From Phyto melanocephala (Eukaryota; Arthropoda; Insecta; Diptera; Rhinophoridae), in contig OW799233.1 of the NCBI GenBank assembly GCA_941918925.1, positions 58,805,841 to 58,869,840 of the forward strand: a stretch of DNA of 64,000 nucleotides, in the 5' to 3' direction. This document shows positions 11,080 through 23,544 of the stretch, piece after piece. Positions within the stretch are counted from its first letter, which is position 1. Every line of letters begins with the position of its first letter. Under the pieces are notes generated by a model that worked only from the letters and a program-made list of their open reading frames with translations, was not told the DNA's origin and did no database searches. Made by a program: the position numbers and the translations under genes.

Positions 11080-11745
11080 CTAATACATCTAATTCCGTCG
11101 ATTTTATCAGCTTCTAAATTTCATTGCCAGAAAATATGGTAGGTGGGCGGTAAAGTAGGCGTGTCACCTTAATTTTCCGTCATTGCAAATTTATTGACCA
11201 AAAAGCAATTTCAACAAAATTTCAGAATCGTACATCTATTTTTCGGATTTATTACGTTTCAAATTTTACGTAGACCAAAAAAAAAAAAAAAACTGTATAG
11301 TATAAATTTACGTACATTTTGATCTAGAACTACTTTCGTAATGTATAGATTTGAGAAATTTTCAAGGAAATTCGTTTCTTTACTCAGGAAATATACTTAT
11401 ACAATTTTATCACTGTACGTCAATGCGTTTAGACACAATCGCATTTTATTCGTTGTTCGAAGAATATTGTTTTTTTTTTTTAACTACTCTTGCATTTTAA
11501 CCTACAACTCTCTTCCTGACATACCGATTTATCCCATTTTCAATACCAAACAAACCTTGTGCAGAAGACATATTCTGGCAAAATTTTACCTCCTAACTTT
11601 TTCTGTTCTGTACAGACGGGCGCCTTAGCTAGATCGTCCTAAAATGAAATCAGAAAATATATACCTTATGGGGTCTAAAATAAATATTTCGATGTGTTAC
11701 AAATGGAAAACCATTTTTTTGGTGGTAAGTTTAAAAAAGGATAAG
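11080..11745 (+). mobile_element. dispersed repeat A, copy 3
   Basis: Uninterrupted partial copy in the 2.3-kb intron between exons i and j. Contains TGGGCGGTAAAGTAGGCGTG, GACCAAAAAGCAATT, CGTCAATGCGTTTAGACA and AGACGGGCGCCTTAGCTAGA. Useful as the empty-site reference for insertions in the other copies. Confidence 0.6.
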
Positions 11746-12159
11746 ATGTAAGTTGTTATTCTCTGATATTTTATTTTTAAAATTAGTGACATAGTATATT
11801 TATACGCGTATTTCATTCGTGATAGTTGTTTCCGTTGCCAATAAATTGAGAGGTGATGATTTCAATTTTATGACTTGAATGAGTTGTTTAAAGCTGTCAG
11901 AGCACGAAATAAACCGAAATTCTTTGAACGCAATTATTAAAATTGTGGGGCGTGCAAGTCTATAATCGAAACAGTTATAAAAAAATCTCTAGTAAACAAA
12001 AGCTAAAAACTATTCGTGTTCCTAATGGGCGTAACTATACTATTCTGATTTGTTTTTGCCTAAAATAATTTGAAGAAAATAACTATTTACATTTAATATA
12101 CATATAAAATTACACCAATTTAAGATTTTGAAGAAAAAAAATTAAAAAAAAATTTGTGG

Positions 12160-12690
12160 TTAATCCAATCGTTCACACAAAATTTCCTAAAGATAAAAAT
12201 CCTTAAATTACATCAGTGGAAACTCGTAGAAAATTACCACAACATTATTGTGGCTTAGGAAATTTAAGATAAATCTGATTCCATAGCAGGATACTAAGAA
12301 AAAAACTTTTTGTAAGCGAAATCGGCAAAAGAAAGCTACTGGACTTTGCACTACACCATGAACATAGATAAACCAAATAAATGCTTTCTGGATGATGAGA
12401 GTAAGTTCAACTTATGTCGTTGTGACAGCAAGCAATAAGTTTGGCGAAAAGTGTCATGTCAGTCATGTTAGGGAACTGCAACTTATGGCAACAACTATGG
12501 ACCGTTTTGTTGTATTTAGATATTCTGAAAGCAGTCATAAAGAATCCAAAACCACACTGGGTTTCAGTGGCGCTTTTTATAGCCAACAAGAGAATGACCC
12601 AAAGCACACTTCGCATATTGTAAGAGTGTTTGCTTTACTACGTACAAAGACAGCTTCATTCGCCTCCCTAATCAACACACCTTAACACCT
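12160..12690 (+). pseudogene. Tc1-like transposase remnant
   Basis: Broken frames give ESKFNLCRCDSKQ-like and then SQQENDPKHTSHIV, matching the DESKFNL and QQDNDPKHT signatures around the first and second catalytic Asp of Tc1 transposases; the second Asp now reads Glu. Stops and shifts throughout; only the middle of the protein is recognisable. Inactive. Confidence 0.65.
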
Positions 12691-13033
12691 TAGAAAATTT
12701 GGGGGACTAACTTAAACGCCAAATACGAATAGTATAGTATTATTGTTATCGATGACAGTTTTCATGAATTGATAATTTCTTTCGAAACTAATATGAAAGA
12801 TTTTTTAGCAAAATGCCACGTCGCTAGCTGCCGTAATTATAACCTAATATTTGGACTATCTTAATTAATTTTATAAGTTTAAAATTTTAGGTTTTGGTCA
12901 AATATTACAACTAAAGAGACACAGTACGACAATGTTAAAGTCGCCAGCACAACAAATTTCCAGATCACAGCTTATACATATGCCTTTATACACATTCATA
13001 CATACTTGTTATATAGTACTTGCTTAAACTTAC

Positions 13034-13203
13034 ATTGTGAATTGTTCATCGTAGAGCGGATAGCGAGTTTTATTATGAGCAGCAGTTTTTATAGGTGAGA
13101 TTCCAAGGAAACGATTTGTTGGGAGAAAGTGAGCTTTTACGAAGGAATCACATGATCCATTTGTGTCCATTGGCACTAGATCTCTCGCATTCATTATTTC
13201 CAA
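13034..13203 (-). CDS. Unc13-4/BAIAP3-family protein, exon i (C2B, first part)
   Basis: 170 nt between acceptor TTTTTTCAG and donor GTAAGTTT. In phase with exon h it reads LEIMNARDLVPMDTNGSCDS, FVKAHFLPTNRFLGISPIKT and AAHNKTRYPLYDEQFT: C2 strands with the Ca2+-loop aspartates of MDTNG and CDSF and the NPLYDE-like motif that ends the third strand in Munc13-4 C2B. The exon is too short to stand out as an ORF. It is intact although it sits 90 bp from a Helitron derivative. Confidence 0.87.
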
Positions 13204-13292
13204 CTGAAAAAATTAATTTTTTTTAGTTAATTGAGTGCATGATTTAAAAATAAAAATTTTTGAATTTATAAAATATAAACAAAATATATATA

Positions 13293-13797
13293 CAAGCCAA
13301 GCCCGGCGCGCGTTGCTACGCCCCTTAATGAATAAAATATGCATTCTGAATTTAAATTGAATATCAAGTGCAAAAAGCTAAAAATTATAACTTTTTTAGT
13401 GGGCGTGGCACTACCCACTTTTCTAATCACGAAATTATATAGCGATGATTGCGTAATATGTGTGTGCAAAGTTTCAGAAAAATCGGTGAAGTTCAAGTAG
13501 CTGAAAATTATAACTTTTTTAGTGGGCGTGGCACTACCCACTTTTCTAATCACGAAATTATATAGTCATGATTGCGTAATATGTGTGTGCAAAGTTTCAG
13601 AAAAATCGGTGAAGTTCAAGTAGCTGAAAATTTTAACTTTTTTTATGGGAGTGGCCCCGCCCACGTTTTGCCACCCATAAACACTAACTGGAATGTGTAC
13701 AACAACTTGCCAAAGTTTGAGTCCGATCGGTTTTACAGTTTCGGAGTCTATAGCTATCACATACGCACACACACAGAGTTTCACTTTTTTATATAGA
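13293..13797 (-). mobile_element. non-autonomous Helitron (HINE), copy 1
   Basis: On the minus strand it begins TCTATATAAAAAAGTGAAAC and ends in the G/C-rich ...GCGCGCCGGGCTTGG segment typical of this family. Internally it has two ~122-bp repeats (GGGCGTGGCACTACCCACTT ... AAGTTTCAGAAAAATCGG). Its 5' end abuts copy 2 with no bases between. The overlapping minus-strand frames are repeat artefacts. Confidence 0.7.
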
Positions 13798-14355
13798 CTA
13801 GAAAAGCCCGGCGCGCGTTGATACGCCCCTTAATGAAAAAAAAATGCATTCTGAATTTAAATTGAATATCAAGTGCAAAAAGCTAAAAACTACAACTTTT
13901 TTAGTGGGCGTGGCAGTACCTAATCACGAAATTATATAGTCATGATTGCTTAATATGTGTGTGCAAAGTTTCAGAAAAATCGGTGAAGTTCAAGTAGCTG
14001 AAAATTATAACTTTTTTAGTGGGCGTGGCACTACCCACTTTTCTAATCACGAAATTATATAGTCATGATTGCTTAATATGTGTGTGCAAAGTTTCAGAAA
14101 AATCGGTGAAGTTCAAGTAGCTGAAAATTATAACTTTTTTATGGGCGTAGCCCTGCCCACTTTTCTAATCACGAAATTATAAAGTCATGACAGTGCAAGT
14201 GGCTAAAAATGATAACTTATTTTTTTTGGGCGTAGCCCCGCCCACTTTTTGCCACCCATAAACACTAACTGGAATGTGTACAACAACTTACCAAAGTTTG
14301 AGTCCGATCGGTTTTACAGTTTCGGAGTCTATAGCTTACACACACACAAAGAGCA
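13798..14355 (-). mobile_element. non-autonomous Helitron (HINE), copy 2
   Basis: The 3' end on the minus strand is ...GGGCTTTTCTAG, the canonical CTAG terminus, joined directly to the TCTATAT start of copy 1. Contains the same 120-bp internal repeats. The 5' end is truncated at TAGCTTACACACACAC, lacking the TATATATAGA end. The head-to-tail fusion suggests one rolling-circle product. Confidence 0.65.
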
Positions 14356-14829
14356 AAAATTATGTCAAAAACCGAATTGTGCTTTACCTGGGGTTTCCAG
14401 TTGTGTTCTCTACTTTTGCACTGAATATTTTCATTTTGGTAAGAAAAATGTAAACTTTTCATTTACCCTAGATCTGCTCTTGAATTTGATTGATCGCAAC
14501 TCATTTTTGATTATTGAATTAATTCAATATTTTTCAAAATCAATTCAATTCAAATTAATGGGAAATGAATTGCAATTTACTTTGAAAAATTCATTTGAAC
14601 TAAAAACTAATTGCAATTCATTTAACAGATTCATATCAGCCTAATTCATTTGAATTCATTCAAATTTCATTCAATTCTTTTTTGTTGTGAAAATAAATAA
14701 TTCAAAATTTAGCTAATTCGTAACCAATTAAAATCAAAAAATAATGATTCATTTACAGTTCTCACATTGATTGTATAGCTCGTTGTGTGACATTTAGCAC
14801 AATCCTGCTTAAGTTGAAGTTGCTTGATA
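14356..14829. other. low-complexity ATTCAATT-rich stretch
   Basis: 14450-14700 is rich in AATTCAATTCAAATTAATGG-like motifs. No gene recognised; an open frame through it has no protein-like composition. Confidence 0.4.
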
Positions 14830-16400
14830 TGCTACACCACGAATTCAGGATCTGTTTCATAAATTGCAGGGAGATAAATATTTTTCTAAAGTAGATCTAA
14901 GTGAAGCTTACCTCCCAACTGAGATATCTGAATCAACTAAGAAATTTATAGCTATAAGAACACCTTTTGGTTTATATTAAAAATAACGTATGCCTTTTGG
15001 AATTTTAAGCGCACTTGCAATCTTTCGAAGGTTTATGGAAGAAATTGTAACTGAGATCCCCAATAGTGCTGTTTATCTTGACGATATCATTGTAACCGGT
15101 AGTTCAAATGAAGACCACTATTAGAAATTTAAAACGTGTGCTTCAGAGGTTAGAGTTCCATGGACTTAAATGTAAGGCTGAGAAATGTTCATTTGCAAAA
15201 TCGTCAGTTGAATATGTTGGTCTCATTATTGATTGTGACGGTATAAAACCCTCAGAAAAGCGATAAGATGCCATTCTGCAAATGCCAAAGCCATAAAAGA
15301 ATTAGAATCATTTATAGGAAAATACAATAAATTTTTACCCATTAAACGTATTACGAAAGACAAATACGAAATTTATCTGGCGTAAACGACAAGAAACTGC
15401 AGTCAAAACTTAAAAAAAAGACATTGTAAATGTAGTTAAATTAGTCTATTATGATGACAAATATCATATTATTCTCGCAACTGATGCACTAAAGCACGGA
15501 ATCGGATCAGTTTTGTATCACAAGTTTCCTGAAAAACAAATAGATTTTGCCTCCAAAACCCTTAAAGCTGGTTAAATTAATTATTTCCAAATAGAAAAAG
15601 AGGCTGTTTCTTCTATTTTCGGAGTAACGAAGTTTCGCCAATATCTATATGGCAGGCATTTTGAATTAGTAACCGATCACCAAGCCCTTACTACACTCTT
15701 TCATCCTTATAAACAATTATCTGTTATGACTTTACACTAACTTCAACGATGGCTAATTACATTACAAGCTTAGGGCTATTCTATAAAATATAAAGCAACA
15801 TCGCATCATGAAAACGCCGATGCATTATCAAGATTGTCAATGGGTAACGATGCGGAATTTGATGAAAAGGAATCTGACCTATTATTTATAGATGAGGTAT
15901 ATAGTGCAATATTAGAAGACTGACCTCTTAATGCAAATATGATTGCCACCGATACTAGAAAAGATAAAACATTCAAAGTGGTTACAAATTGTATAATGAA
16001 TACAACAAGGCTAATTAAACTTTAAATCCATATTTCAATTGGAAAAATTCTATTTCTATTGAAAACGATGTACTTTTTTTGTATAATGATAATACCTGTG
16101 TAATTATTCCAAGCTCACTGCATTCAAAAGTTTTTTAATTACGTTATATAATGGGGTGCAAGCAGGATGAACCCATTTCCTAAAGAGTATGTATAGTTTC
16201 CGAAAATTGCTAAAGAGATCGAAAAAATATCTAAGGCATGTGTAATATGCCAAGAAAATGGTAACAATCCAAAAAGAGAATTTTATGCGTGGCCTGTGAC
16301 AAATCTTTATGTTGTTGGTGGAGATGGCACGCTTGTTGATGCACGGCATGAACTCGTCGGATGTGTTATGGATTCTTTCCACCAGATCATGTCAACATTT
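14830..16400 (+). pseudogene. decayed Ty3/gypsy pol (RT-RNase H-integrase start)
   Basis: In shifting frames: DKYFSKVDLSEAYLPTEISE, RTPFGL, MPFGILSAPAIFRRFMEEIV, then AVYLDDIIVTGSS with the YLDD catalytic box, FHGLKCKAEKCSFAKSSVEY, then RNase H-type [20 protein letters not shown] and HHENADALSRLS, and an integrase zinc-finger trace (ACVICQENG). Many stops and frameshifts. No LTRs or target duplication identified; unrelated in detail to the intact element at 34487. Confidence 0.75.
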
Positions 16401-18490
16401 ATTCTCTTATAAGATTCGTGCCAGATACAATAATTAATACAACATTTAACACTCACAGCGAAAAACTATCGAATGGGACTTTAATCGTACAGACGGACAG
16501 ACAAACGCCAGTTAAGCTACAAAAGATCGGTGTGCTGCTTAGGCACTTTGAGACGAGAAGGTAACGTCTCAACAGGTTTCCCGCCCGTGATATGGCTCAT
16601 TTCAGCCATCCATGACTCCTTGACACCTGCAATGCTTTTTCTTTTTATATGGGAGTCCCAAGCCCAACTTACCAATGCTTTTCAATTCACATCAATCTCT
16701 TTTGAGTTTACCACAACATGATTATGTATACATAGTTTTCATTAATTTTAAATAAATTTAATTTTATTACAAATAAAAATAAAAACTACTTAACTGATAT
16801 GTTTACAGATGTAATAGATATAACTACATATAAAACACAGCTAATCTTAAATTAATTATACTTGTTATATATTATAATATTTTTAATAAATATAAAGTTT
16901 GTTTATGTATGACAACAACTTTACATGTATATATTCATTCCTCTCTTCCTCTTTCTTTTTAGTTAATTTTATTTTATATTTTATTTCCCTTTTTTTTTTT
17001 TTTAGTTATTAAAAAAAACTTATTATTTTTATGATATTTATTTAGTTCATTTCATTAATTATATTTGGGTTCATTAATTACGTTTAGTTTAGTTCACTAA
17101 TTATCTCGATAGAATTATTCAGTTACTTAGAGTTAATTTATTCAAGTTTTCTTCATATAATATTCATTTAGTGTATTCGCAACGTTAGTCCAAATTATTT
17201 ACCTATGTATATTCCTTAGTAACTAAATATGTATAATTATCATATTAATTAGCTCCTATTTCCCTTATATTATATTATATTTTTCTTTTTTTTTTCTTTT
17301 CCTTTTCTTTTTTTTTTCAAATGCAAAAAAAAAATTGATCTTATTATTTCCTATCTTTCACCTTTTGCCTCCGATTGCTTCCCTATTTCAATATTATTTA
17401 AATTGCTAGAAGGTATACGCTTACCCAGCCCTGCCTTTTCTCTCTCAGGCAAACTAAAGCGACCAACTAATTTTGGGAAATTTGGTGAGTATCTGTCTGG
17501 TGTATAAACTATCCTCACTTTGCCTTTGTCTGTACTATACGACACCTTCCTCTAACGACCACCAGGTGCCTCTAACCTCTTTATGTTAACTCATACGATG
17601 ATTCACCACGTTTTCGACTTGTTTGCCTTTCGAATAAAAAAATTATTTAAAAAAAATCATGCTTTCAATTTATTCCGTGCTAATCTAGGATTATTCACAC
17701 ATATTCCTTTTTATACATTTATGTGTATTTCAAAGGAATATGGATTTTATTCGCATTAAAGAAAAATTATCTTGCACAAAATGTAAACTGGCAAAAAAAA
17801 TTTCTTAAAGTGATGATATTAATTCCAATGCAATATTGTGTAAATTTACCTTAAAATCGATATTCATGAGTCTGATATTATTTTTATACAACTTTTCCTT
17901 CCTTTTGCTTTTATTACCCTGTGTATAATATGGGATTTTTACCTTTATATTTCATAAATTTCTTCTAATTTAGTTCACTTCGGACCACTTACTTATACGA
18001 TGATTCGACACGTTTTGATCGATCCCAAAAATGGTGTCATTGATTTGACCTAATGATTTTCCCCTTTCTCACGTGACTGTAATACTTTCACAATACAACT
18101 ATGTAATTATCATTCATGCAAATGTTTATTGTGAATAGTTCCCCATGTAAGAAGGCGGGTGCCCTCTATATGTGAAGGTATTACAAATAGTAAGAGACAA
18201 AGAAAAAAATCTCATAACTAAAAGAAAATATTTGCCAAAGTTATTTCTTGCTAAATTTTCAATATATTTGTCATTTCAGTAATTAAAATAAAAGGAGTGT
18301 CACATATAATCAGAGTGCCATCATAAGGAAGAAAAGTATAGAAGAAATTAAAGAGAACAAGGCTAAATAATAATTTAACACCATAAACATCGACCAGTTG
18401 CCGGCCAGTCGGTTGTTGCAGATAAGATGTTGCAAGTGTCCGTCACAGGCCTGAGGCTAAGCATCTGTGGGAAAGAATACACATCGATTT
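16401..18490. other. unassigned intronic sequence
   Basis: No confident gene. Features seen: very A+T-rich DNA at 16730-17340; a slightly G/C-richer block at 17340-17600; and a short direct repeat, ATACGATGATTC(A/G)(C/A)CACGTTTT, at about 17595 and 18000, possibly remains of LTRs of the neighbouring gypsy fragment. Confidence 0.35.
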
Positions 18491-18627
18491 TTTATACCCG
18501 CCACTAAAAAAATGGTGGGGGTATATTCATTTTGTCATTCCGTTTGTAACACATCGAAATATCCATTTTAGACCCCATAAAGAATATATATTCAGAATCA
18601 AGGTTTGATTTGATGACGATCTAGCTA

Positions 18628-19549
18628 AAGGGTGTTTTTGTAAGCCCGATAGAACTTGAAATTGTAAAAAATAACACAAAAAATTAAATTGTAATCAAAA
18701 ATTTTGTTTTATTCGAAAGATCAATACGTGACATTAACATTTGAAAATGATTTCGGGCATATGGGCACCGCGGCTGTTCTTGACGAAGCGCATTCTTGAC
18801 GTCCGTTGTTTTATCGCAAAGTTGTGTTCAGCGAGGAGGCGCATTTTTGGCTTAACGGGTTTGTTAATAAGCAAAATTGCCGCATATGGAGCGAGACCAA
18901 TCCACAAGAGACCCTACAGACTCCATTACATCCAGAAAAATGCACTGTTTGGTGCGGTTTTCACGCTGGTGGCATCATCGGACCTTATTTCTTCAAAAAT
19001 GAGGCCGGAGCTCGCGTTACGGTCAATGGAGATCGTTACCGCACCATGATCAATGATTTTTTGTTTGAAAATATGGATGACATTGATCCGGAGGAGATGT
19101 GGTTTCAACAGGATGGCGCTACGTGCCATACGGCGAACGCAACCATCGACTTATTGAAATCAAAATTTGGCGATAAGTTGATTTCGAGAAATGGACCTGT
19201 CAATTGGCCTCCAAGGTCGTGCGATTTGACACCTCTCGATTATTTCCTGTGGGGCTACGTGAAGTCACTGGTTTATGCTGATAAATCAGCAACAATTGAC
19301 GCCTTGGAGGCCAGCATTGTTCGTGTTATTCGTGACATACAGCCAGCAGTGCTCGAAAAAGTGGCCCAAAATTGGACGTCCAGAATGCGCTTCGTCAAGA
19401 ACAGCCGCGGTGCCCATATGCCCGAAATCATTTTCAAATGTTAATGTCACGTATTGATCTTTCGAATAAAAAAAAAATTTTGATTACAATTTAATTTTTT
19501 GTGTTATTTTTTACAATTTCAGTTCTATCGGGCTTAAAAAAACACCCTT
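18628..19549 (+). mobile_element. mariner DD41D (rosa-like) element, copy 1, with long inverted ends
   Basis: AAGGGTGTTTTT ... AAAAACACCCTT, flanked by TA (18626-18627, 19550-19551). The inverted ends are about 177 bp (18628-18804 and 19374-19549), far longer than usual mariner ends, because the left end is an inverted copy of the right end including the last ~22 codons of the transposase. The 5' part of the gene (helix-turn-helix region) is missing. Same architecture as 51858-52777. Confidence 0.88.
18806..19444 (+). pseudogene. mariner transposase, catalytic part, first Asp replaced
   Basis: 212 codons, open: VVFSEEAHFWLNGFVNKQNC, CGFHAGGIIGPYFF, MWFQQDGATCHTA, NWPPRSCDLTPLDYFLWGYV, SRMRFVKNSRGAHMPEIIF, stop. 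Between the second catalytic Asp (QQD) and third (PLD) are 41 residues, the DD41D signature of rosa-type mariners. The first catalytic Asp (FSDEAHF in the other copy) reads Glu here. The N-terminal DNA-binding domain is absent, so this copy should not be active. Confidence 0.8.
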
Positions 19550-20545
19550 TATGTCCGTCTGTCCGATGAAAGCACGATAGAGGCCGCACTGAAAAAGCTA
19601 TGGGGTTCAAATTTTGCCAAAATCTTTCTTATTTGGTATTGAAAATGGGCTAAATCGGAATATTAGGAAGAGAGTTATTGCTCGTAAAGCAAGAGTAGGT
19701 CGAAAAAACCGTGTCCTTCGAACATCGAACAAAATGGAATTGTGTCCAAACGCATTAACGTAGACTCATGAAACCACGAATATAAATTTCCTGAGTAAAA
19801 ACAATATTTTTCCTCGAAAATTATCTAAATCTATGCATTAAGAAAGGAGTTATCGATCAAAATGTACGAATATATATTTAAAAATAAAAACGACATAAAA
19901 GCAACAAAATTGGATGTACGACTCTGAAATTTTGCACACATGGCTTTTTGGTCAAATGCTTTGTTTTAACAGAAAATCAATGTGACACGCCCACTTTTAC
20001 GCCCACCTCCCATATAACCTTTTACCTAAAATTCATATAATTTCTCTACGAATAAAGATTTAAAAATAATAAAGGACTATATTGAAACGCAACATTTATT
20101 ATTAAAAATAATTTCGACACGCCTACTAAATATTACGACCACATTTCTCGTTATCAACTGTTAACGAAATTTGGAGGTATGATGATGAAATTTGCTAATT
20201 ATATCCTTCTAGTTAATGTCATTGTTACGCCACAAAATTTAGGTGACACGCCTACTTTAACGCCTACCCCCCATATAACGGTTTAACTCAAATTCATATA
20301 ATTTCTCTATGAATAAAGATTTTGGAATAATGAAGGACTATATTGAAACATCTAAGTTGCATTCATTAGTAGAAACAACTTCAACACGCCTTCTTTAACG
20401 CCCACTTTCATTGAAAGACTAAATTTACGAAAACATTTTACTAGCATATCGAAGTTTTATAAAAATGTGATACATATTTTAGTATAAAGAGATTATTGCA
20501 TAGCGATTACTGTTAATAACAAACAAATACATTTTGTGCTATAAA

Positions 20546-21012
20546 TTGGGTTATTTCCCGGGAATTTGATTTATTTAATCTACCCGATTTCCCGCGATTA
20601 TTTTTCGGGATCCCGGGAAATAAAAAAAAGGTGGCTACGATTCGAAAACGGATGTTTATATTGTTTATTTATATTGAAATTGAATTCTAATGACTTTATT
20701 TTTGATCTCATAGCTGAAGTACCTGTATTTTTCTTTTTGTGTTCATATTTGATCTCGTTTCTAGAGAATAATATTTTTTTAAATAAAACATATTTTTACT
20801 CAATTTATATTTTAAATTCAAATTTCTTTATTAATTTTTATAGTTTTTAAGTGCTTTTTTTACATTATAAACTATTTTATGCTTTTTAGTAAAAAGTTTT
20901 TTATTAATTAAAAACAAATTTACTTTTTATATGTTTTGCTGCGGGATCCCGGGATATTAAAAAATAAATCTCGCATCTCCGGGAAACAAAAATTTTCGGG
21001 AAAAAAACCCTA
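20546..21012. mobile_element. hAT-type MITE related to the 1502 element
   Basis: TTGGGTTATTTCCCGGG ... TTTTCGGGAAAAAAACCCTA, flanked by GCTATAAA / GCTACAAA (one mismatch over 8 bp). It shares the CCCGGGA-rich subterminal motifs of the larger hAT element. 467 bp, non-coding. Confidence 0.7.
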
Positions 21013-21075
21013 GCTACAAAAGAACGGAAAACTGGTGGTGGGTATAAAAGATTCGGCACAGCTCTTACTGGTTTC

Positions 21076-21861
21076 TTGTAAGATTGTTTGTAAAAGCGGT
21101 TTTTTTACACTATTGCATTAAATTTTTGTGTGAAATATATTGGAATTACGAATGCCAAAAGGGACTGATTTTGTAAATCTCGGAATCGGGGTTTTGAAAA
21201 TTTAATTCCTGGGATTTTTCGGAACACCTGGTTAATAAAATAAAATAAATAAATAACAAAAAATACATGTTATACATATACTATGTATAATTATTTATTA
21301 ATTTTTTTAATTTTTAATAACAAGTGTAAATAAAGATCAAAGATAAATAAAAAATTACAATCAATGTAATTTTAGAATTTTTTTTAATTAACAAAACAAC
21401 AAACAACTTATTCGATATTTGCATACTTGTTGTGCCTGTTGCCAACAACAACATTTCTTTTGTTCGTAATAAAATACAATATCGCTACTTTTAAATAGTT
21501 TTGCTAATTGCTGATAAGTAATTTTATTCTCTTTTTTTCAGCTATAGATGACTACTTAGGTAATCGGTTAGTTGATGTATTCACTACTAAACTTAAAATG
21601 ACATTAAAAATAATACAGTGTTGTCAACATGCAACTATAGAAGTAATAAATTCATTTAATAGCTGATTGCGTTTTACTAAACGTTTTTAACGCTGGGTCT
21701 CCAAGTAGCAATTTTCATTGCTAAGTATAAGCAAAAACGTCGGCAGTTAACGGCACTTTATTGCTAAAGTATGTTTATTTTGATTGGGTGGAGAAGACGA
21801 CACAAGTAATTTATTTATAAAATTTGATATTTTTGTTTTAACTTTTATGGTTTTTTTTTTT
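21076..21861. other. unassigned intronic sequence
   Basis: A+T-rich; no coding or terminal-repeat signal apart from a weak AATTCCTGGGATTTTTCGG similarity to the hAT subterminal motifs near 21200. Confidence 0.35.
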
Positions 21862-22079
21862 GAATACCCACCCCCTGCCTACCAGCGTCTGTTTCTCCTA
21901 GTTGGGGCGGCTGGCAGGCAACTTCTCAACCCCTCTTCACATAGGCTGTTGAGAATGCGTCCGCCTTTTTAAATCGTCGGTCCGCAACCATACATCCACC
22001 AGCGTCTGTTCTCAGAGTGAGTGGCAGTTTATAAAAAGCCTGGCAGTAGGAATAAAATGCAAACAACCAATCGTCCGTA

Positions 22080-23544
22080 ATGTCGAAGAAATCATGCCCT
22101 GCGTATCCGGTAAAGGGCTTCATAATCTTCGGAGACCCAACTACTGCAGTGTCGGTATCAGGCTGCAGTAAGTTGTGGGCTACTGAAACCTCGACTAGTG
22201 GAGTGGAAGCGCCAGGCTCCACTAGCCGACTAGCTACTAGTGCGCTAAAAACATGCCCGATCAAACCGATAGGCGATCGAAACCCGAGCTTGGTACAGCG
22301 TGGTTCTTCGAAACCAGGTACCTCTAAGGCTCCTAAGGTCCGGATGGGACTAGTTCCTATCAAAATACCACCTTCAGGTGCCGGTGAGGTGGCTAAGACT
22401 CAGTCTGCCACTAAGCCTGGATCCCTTGTGCCAAGCACAGTGCAGAAGGATCATGCGAAGAATGATTCGATGATCCCTGTAGCACCACCCTCGACCTCCA
22501 CGGCTGTTAAAATAGATTCCCCAAGGCACAGAAAACAATCCAAAAGGGCCTTCACTACTAAGCGTTCCGCTTATAAAATAATAAGTCGGTTTGGTGAAAA
22601 ACCTACTGACGAGCTCACGGAGCAAGAGAAAAACTCTCTCCGGTGGGCGAAACCCTTACTGAGGGGTTAAAAAGTGATCCTCCTAATGCAGGTGTAGGCA
22701 GTCTTAAACGGACGGCATCCTCTGCAGCGCCTAAACGGCAACGGTCAGAGGCAGACACTCTTCCAGGAACAAAACGTTCTAAACAAGATCCTACAAGGAG
22801 GTGGCTAAGGACTACCTTATTTGGGCGATCATTGACCGCAACTCCAGCGATGGCACCATTTCCTCCAGCAACTGGAAATTGGTTGCCATGGCTCTCAATG
22901 GGATGTTCTTGAAAGTTGTTCGGGACAACCCGGGACCACCACCCCAGTGCGAAGATGCTGGCTGGTACCAAGGCCACATCAAGCTCATAGCCTGTACAGA
23001 CGAGCGTTCAGCGCAGCTGTACAAGACCACCATAGAGTCCCTCGGGGAAGTATGGTCTGGCGCGAAGCTCGAGGCAATACCTCTCGCCGATGTTCCACAA
23101 AGGCCGAGATCTATTGCCAAGATTCCCGCAATACCATCCGACCCAAAGGAGATTCTGGAGATTATGCAGGTCACTAATCCTCAGCTACCCATGAAGGACT
23201 GGAAAATAACCAAGGTTACTGAAGCTGTAGAAGGCTCCAGGAAGGCCACTGTTATTATAAACAGTGACTCCCTGTCTCCACTTCGAAAGACTCAGGGAAA
23301 GATATACTATGGTTTTGGTACTATCTTTCTCCGGGCCTATAAGGGTGACGACAAGGAGAAGCCTGAAGCTCCGGAGAGTAAGGACTCTTCTAAGGATCTC
23401 TCCATAAGCTGTGACGATGAATCTGCTCTTTCATCGGACATTGATGACACCCAATCGGTTTCAGGACTAGAATCCCTTCTAGAATCTGACTACGGTTCAG
23501 AGGACGCCGATGTCACAGTCGTCCACAGCGATCAGCTACATTGA
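22080..23544 (+). pseudogene. LOA-type LINE ORF1, two frameshifts
   Basis: Starts MSKKSCPAYPVKGFIIFGDP; Ser/Thr/Pro-rich N-terminal part to RWAKPLLRG (stop at 22668), continues in another frame (GSLKRTASSAAPKRQRSEAD) to about 22800, then in a third frame through DYLIWAIIDRNSSDGTISSS, EDAGWYQGHIKLIACTDERS and an acidic tail ending VTVVHSDQLH. The W-x-G-x-I-x-L pattern resembles the domain that replaces zinc knuckles in LOA-like ORF1 proteins. Ends overlapping the ORF2 start (ATTGAAGG). Confidence 0.65.

Larger units (their letters stand above)
18493..21075 (-). mobile_element. dispersed repeat A, copy 4 (interrupted twice)
   Basis: Begins TATACCCGCCACTAAAAAAA and ends GGTGGTGGGTATAAAAGA, in reverse relative to copies 1-3. 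Split by a mariner at 18628 (target TA inside AGCTATGTCCGTC) and by a hAT-type MITE at 20546. Contains the same CGCCCACTTTTACGCCCACC blocks as other copies. Confidence 0.65.

Noticed and set aside
13266..13796. Overlapping ORFs with IRKVGSATPTKKV-type repeats
   Set aside because: They follow the 122-bp internal repeats of the Helitron derivatives and differ in frame between copies.
17351..17545. 64-residue minus-strand ORF (YSTDKGKVRIVYTPDRYSPN)
   Set aside because: Reads somewhat protein-like and lies near a gypsy remnant, but I could not place it in any family, so it is not annotated as a gene.
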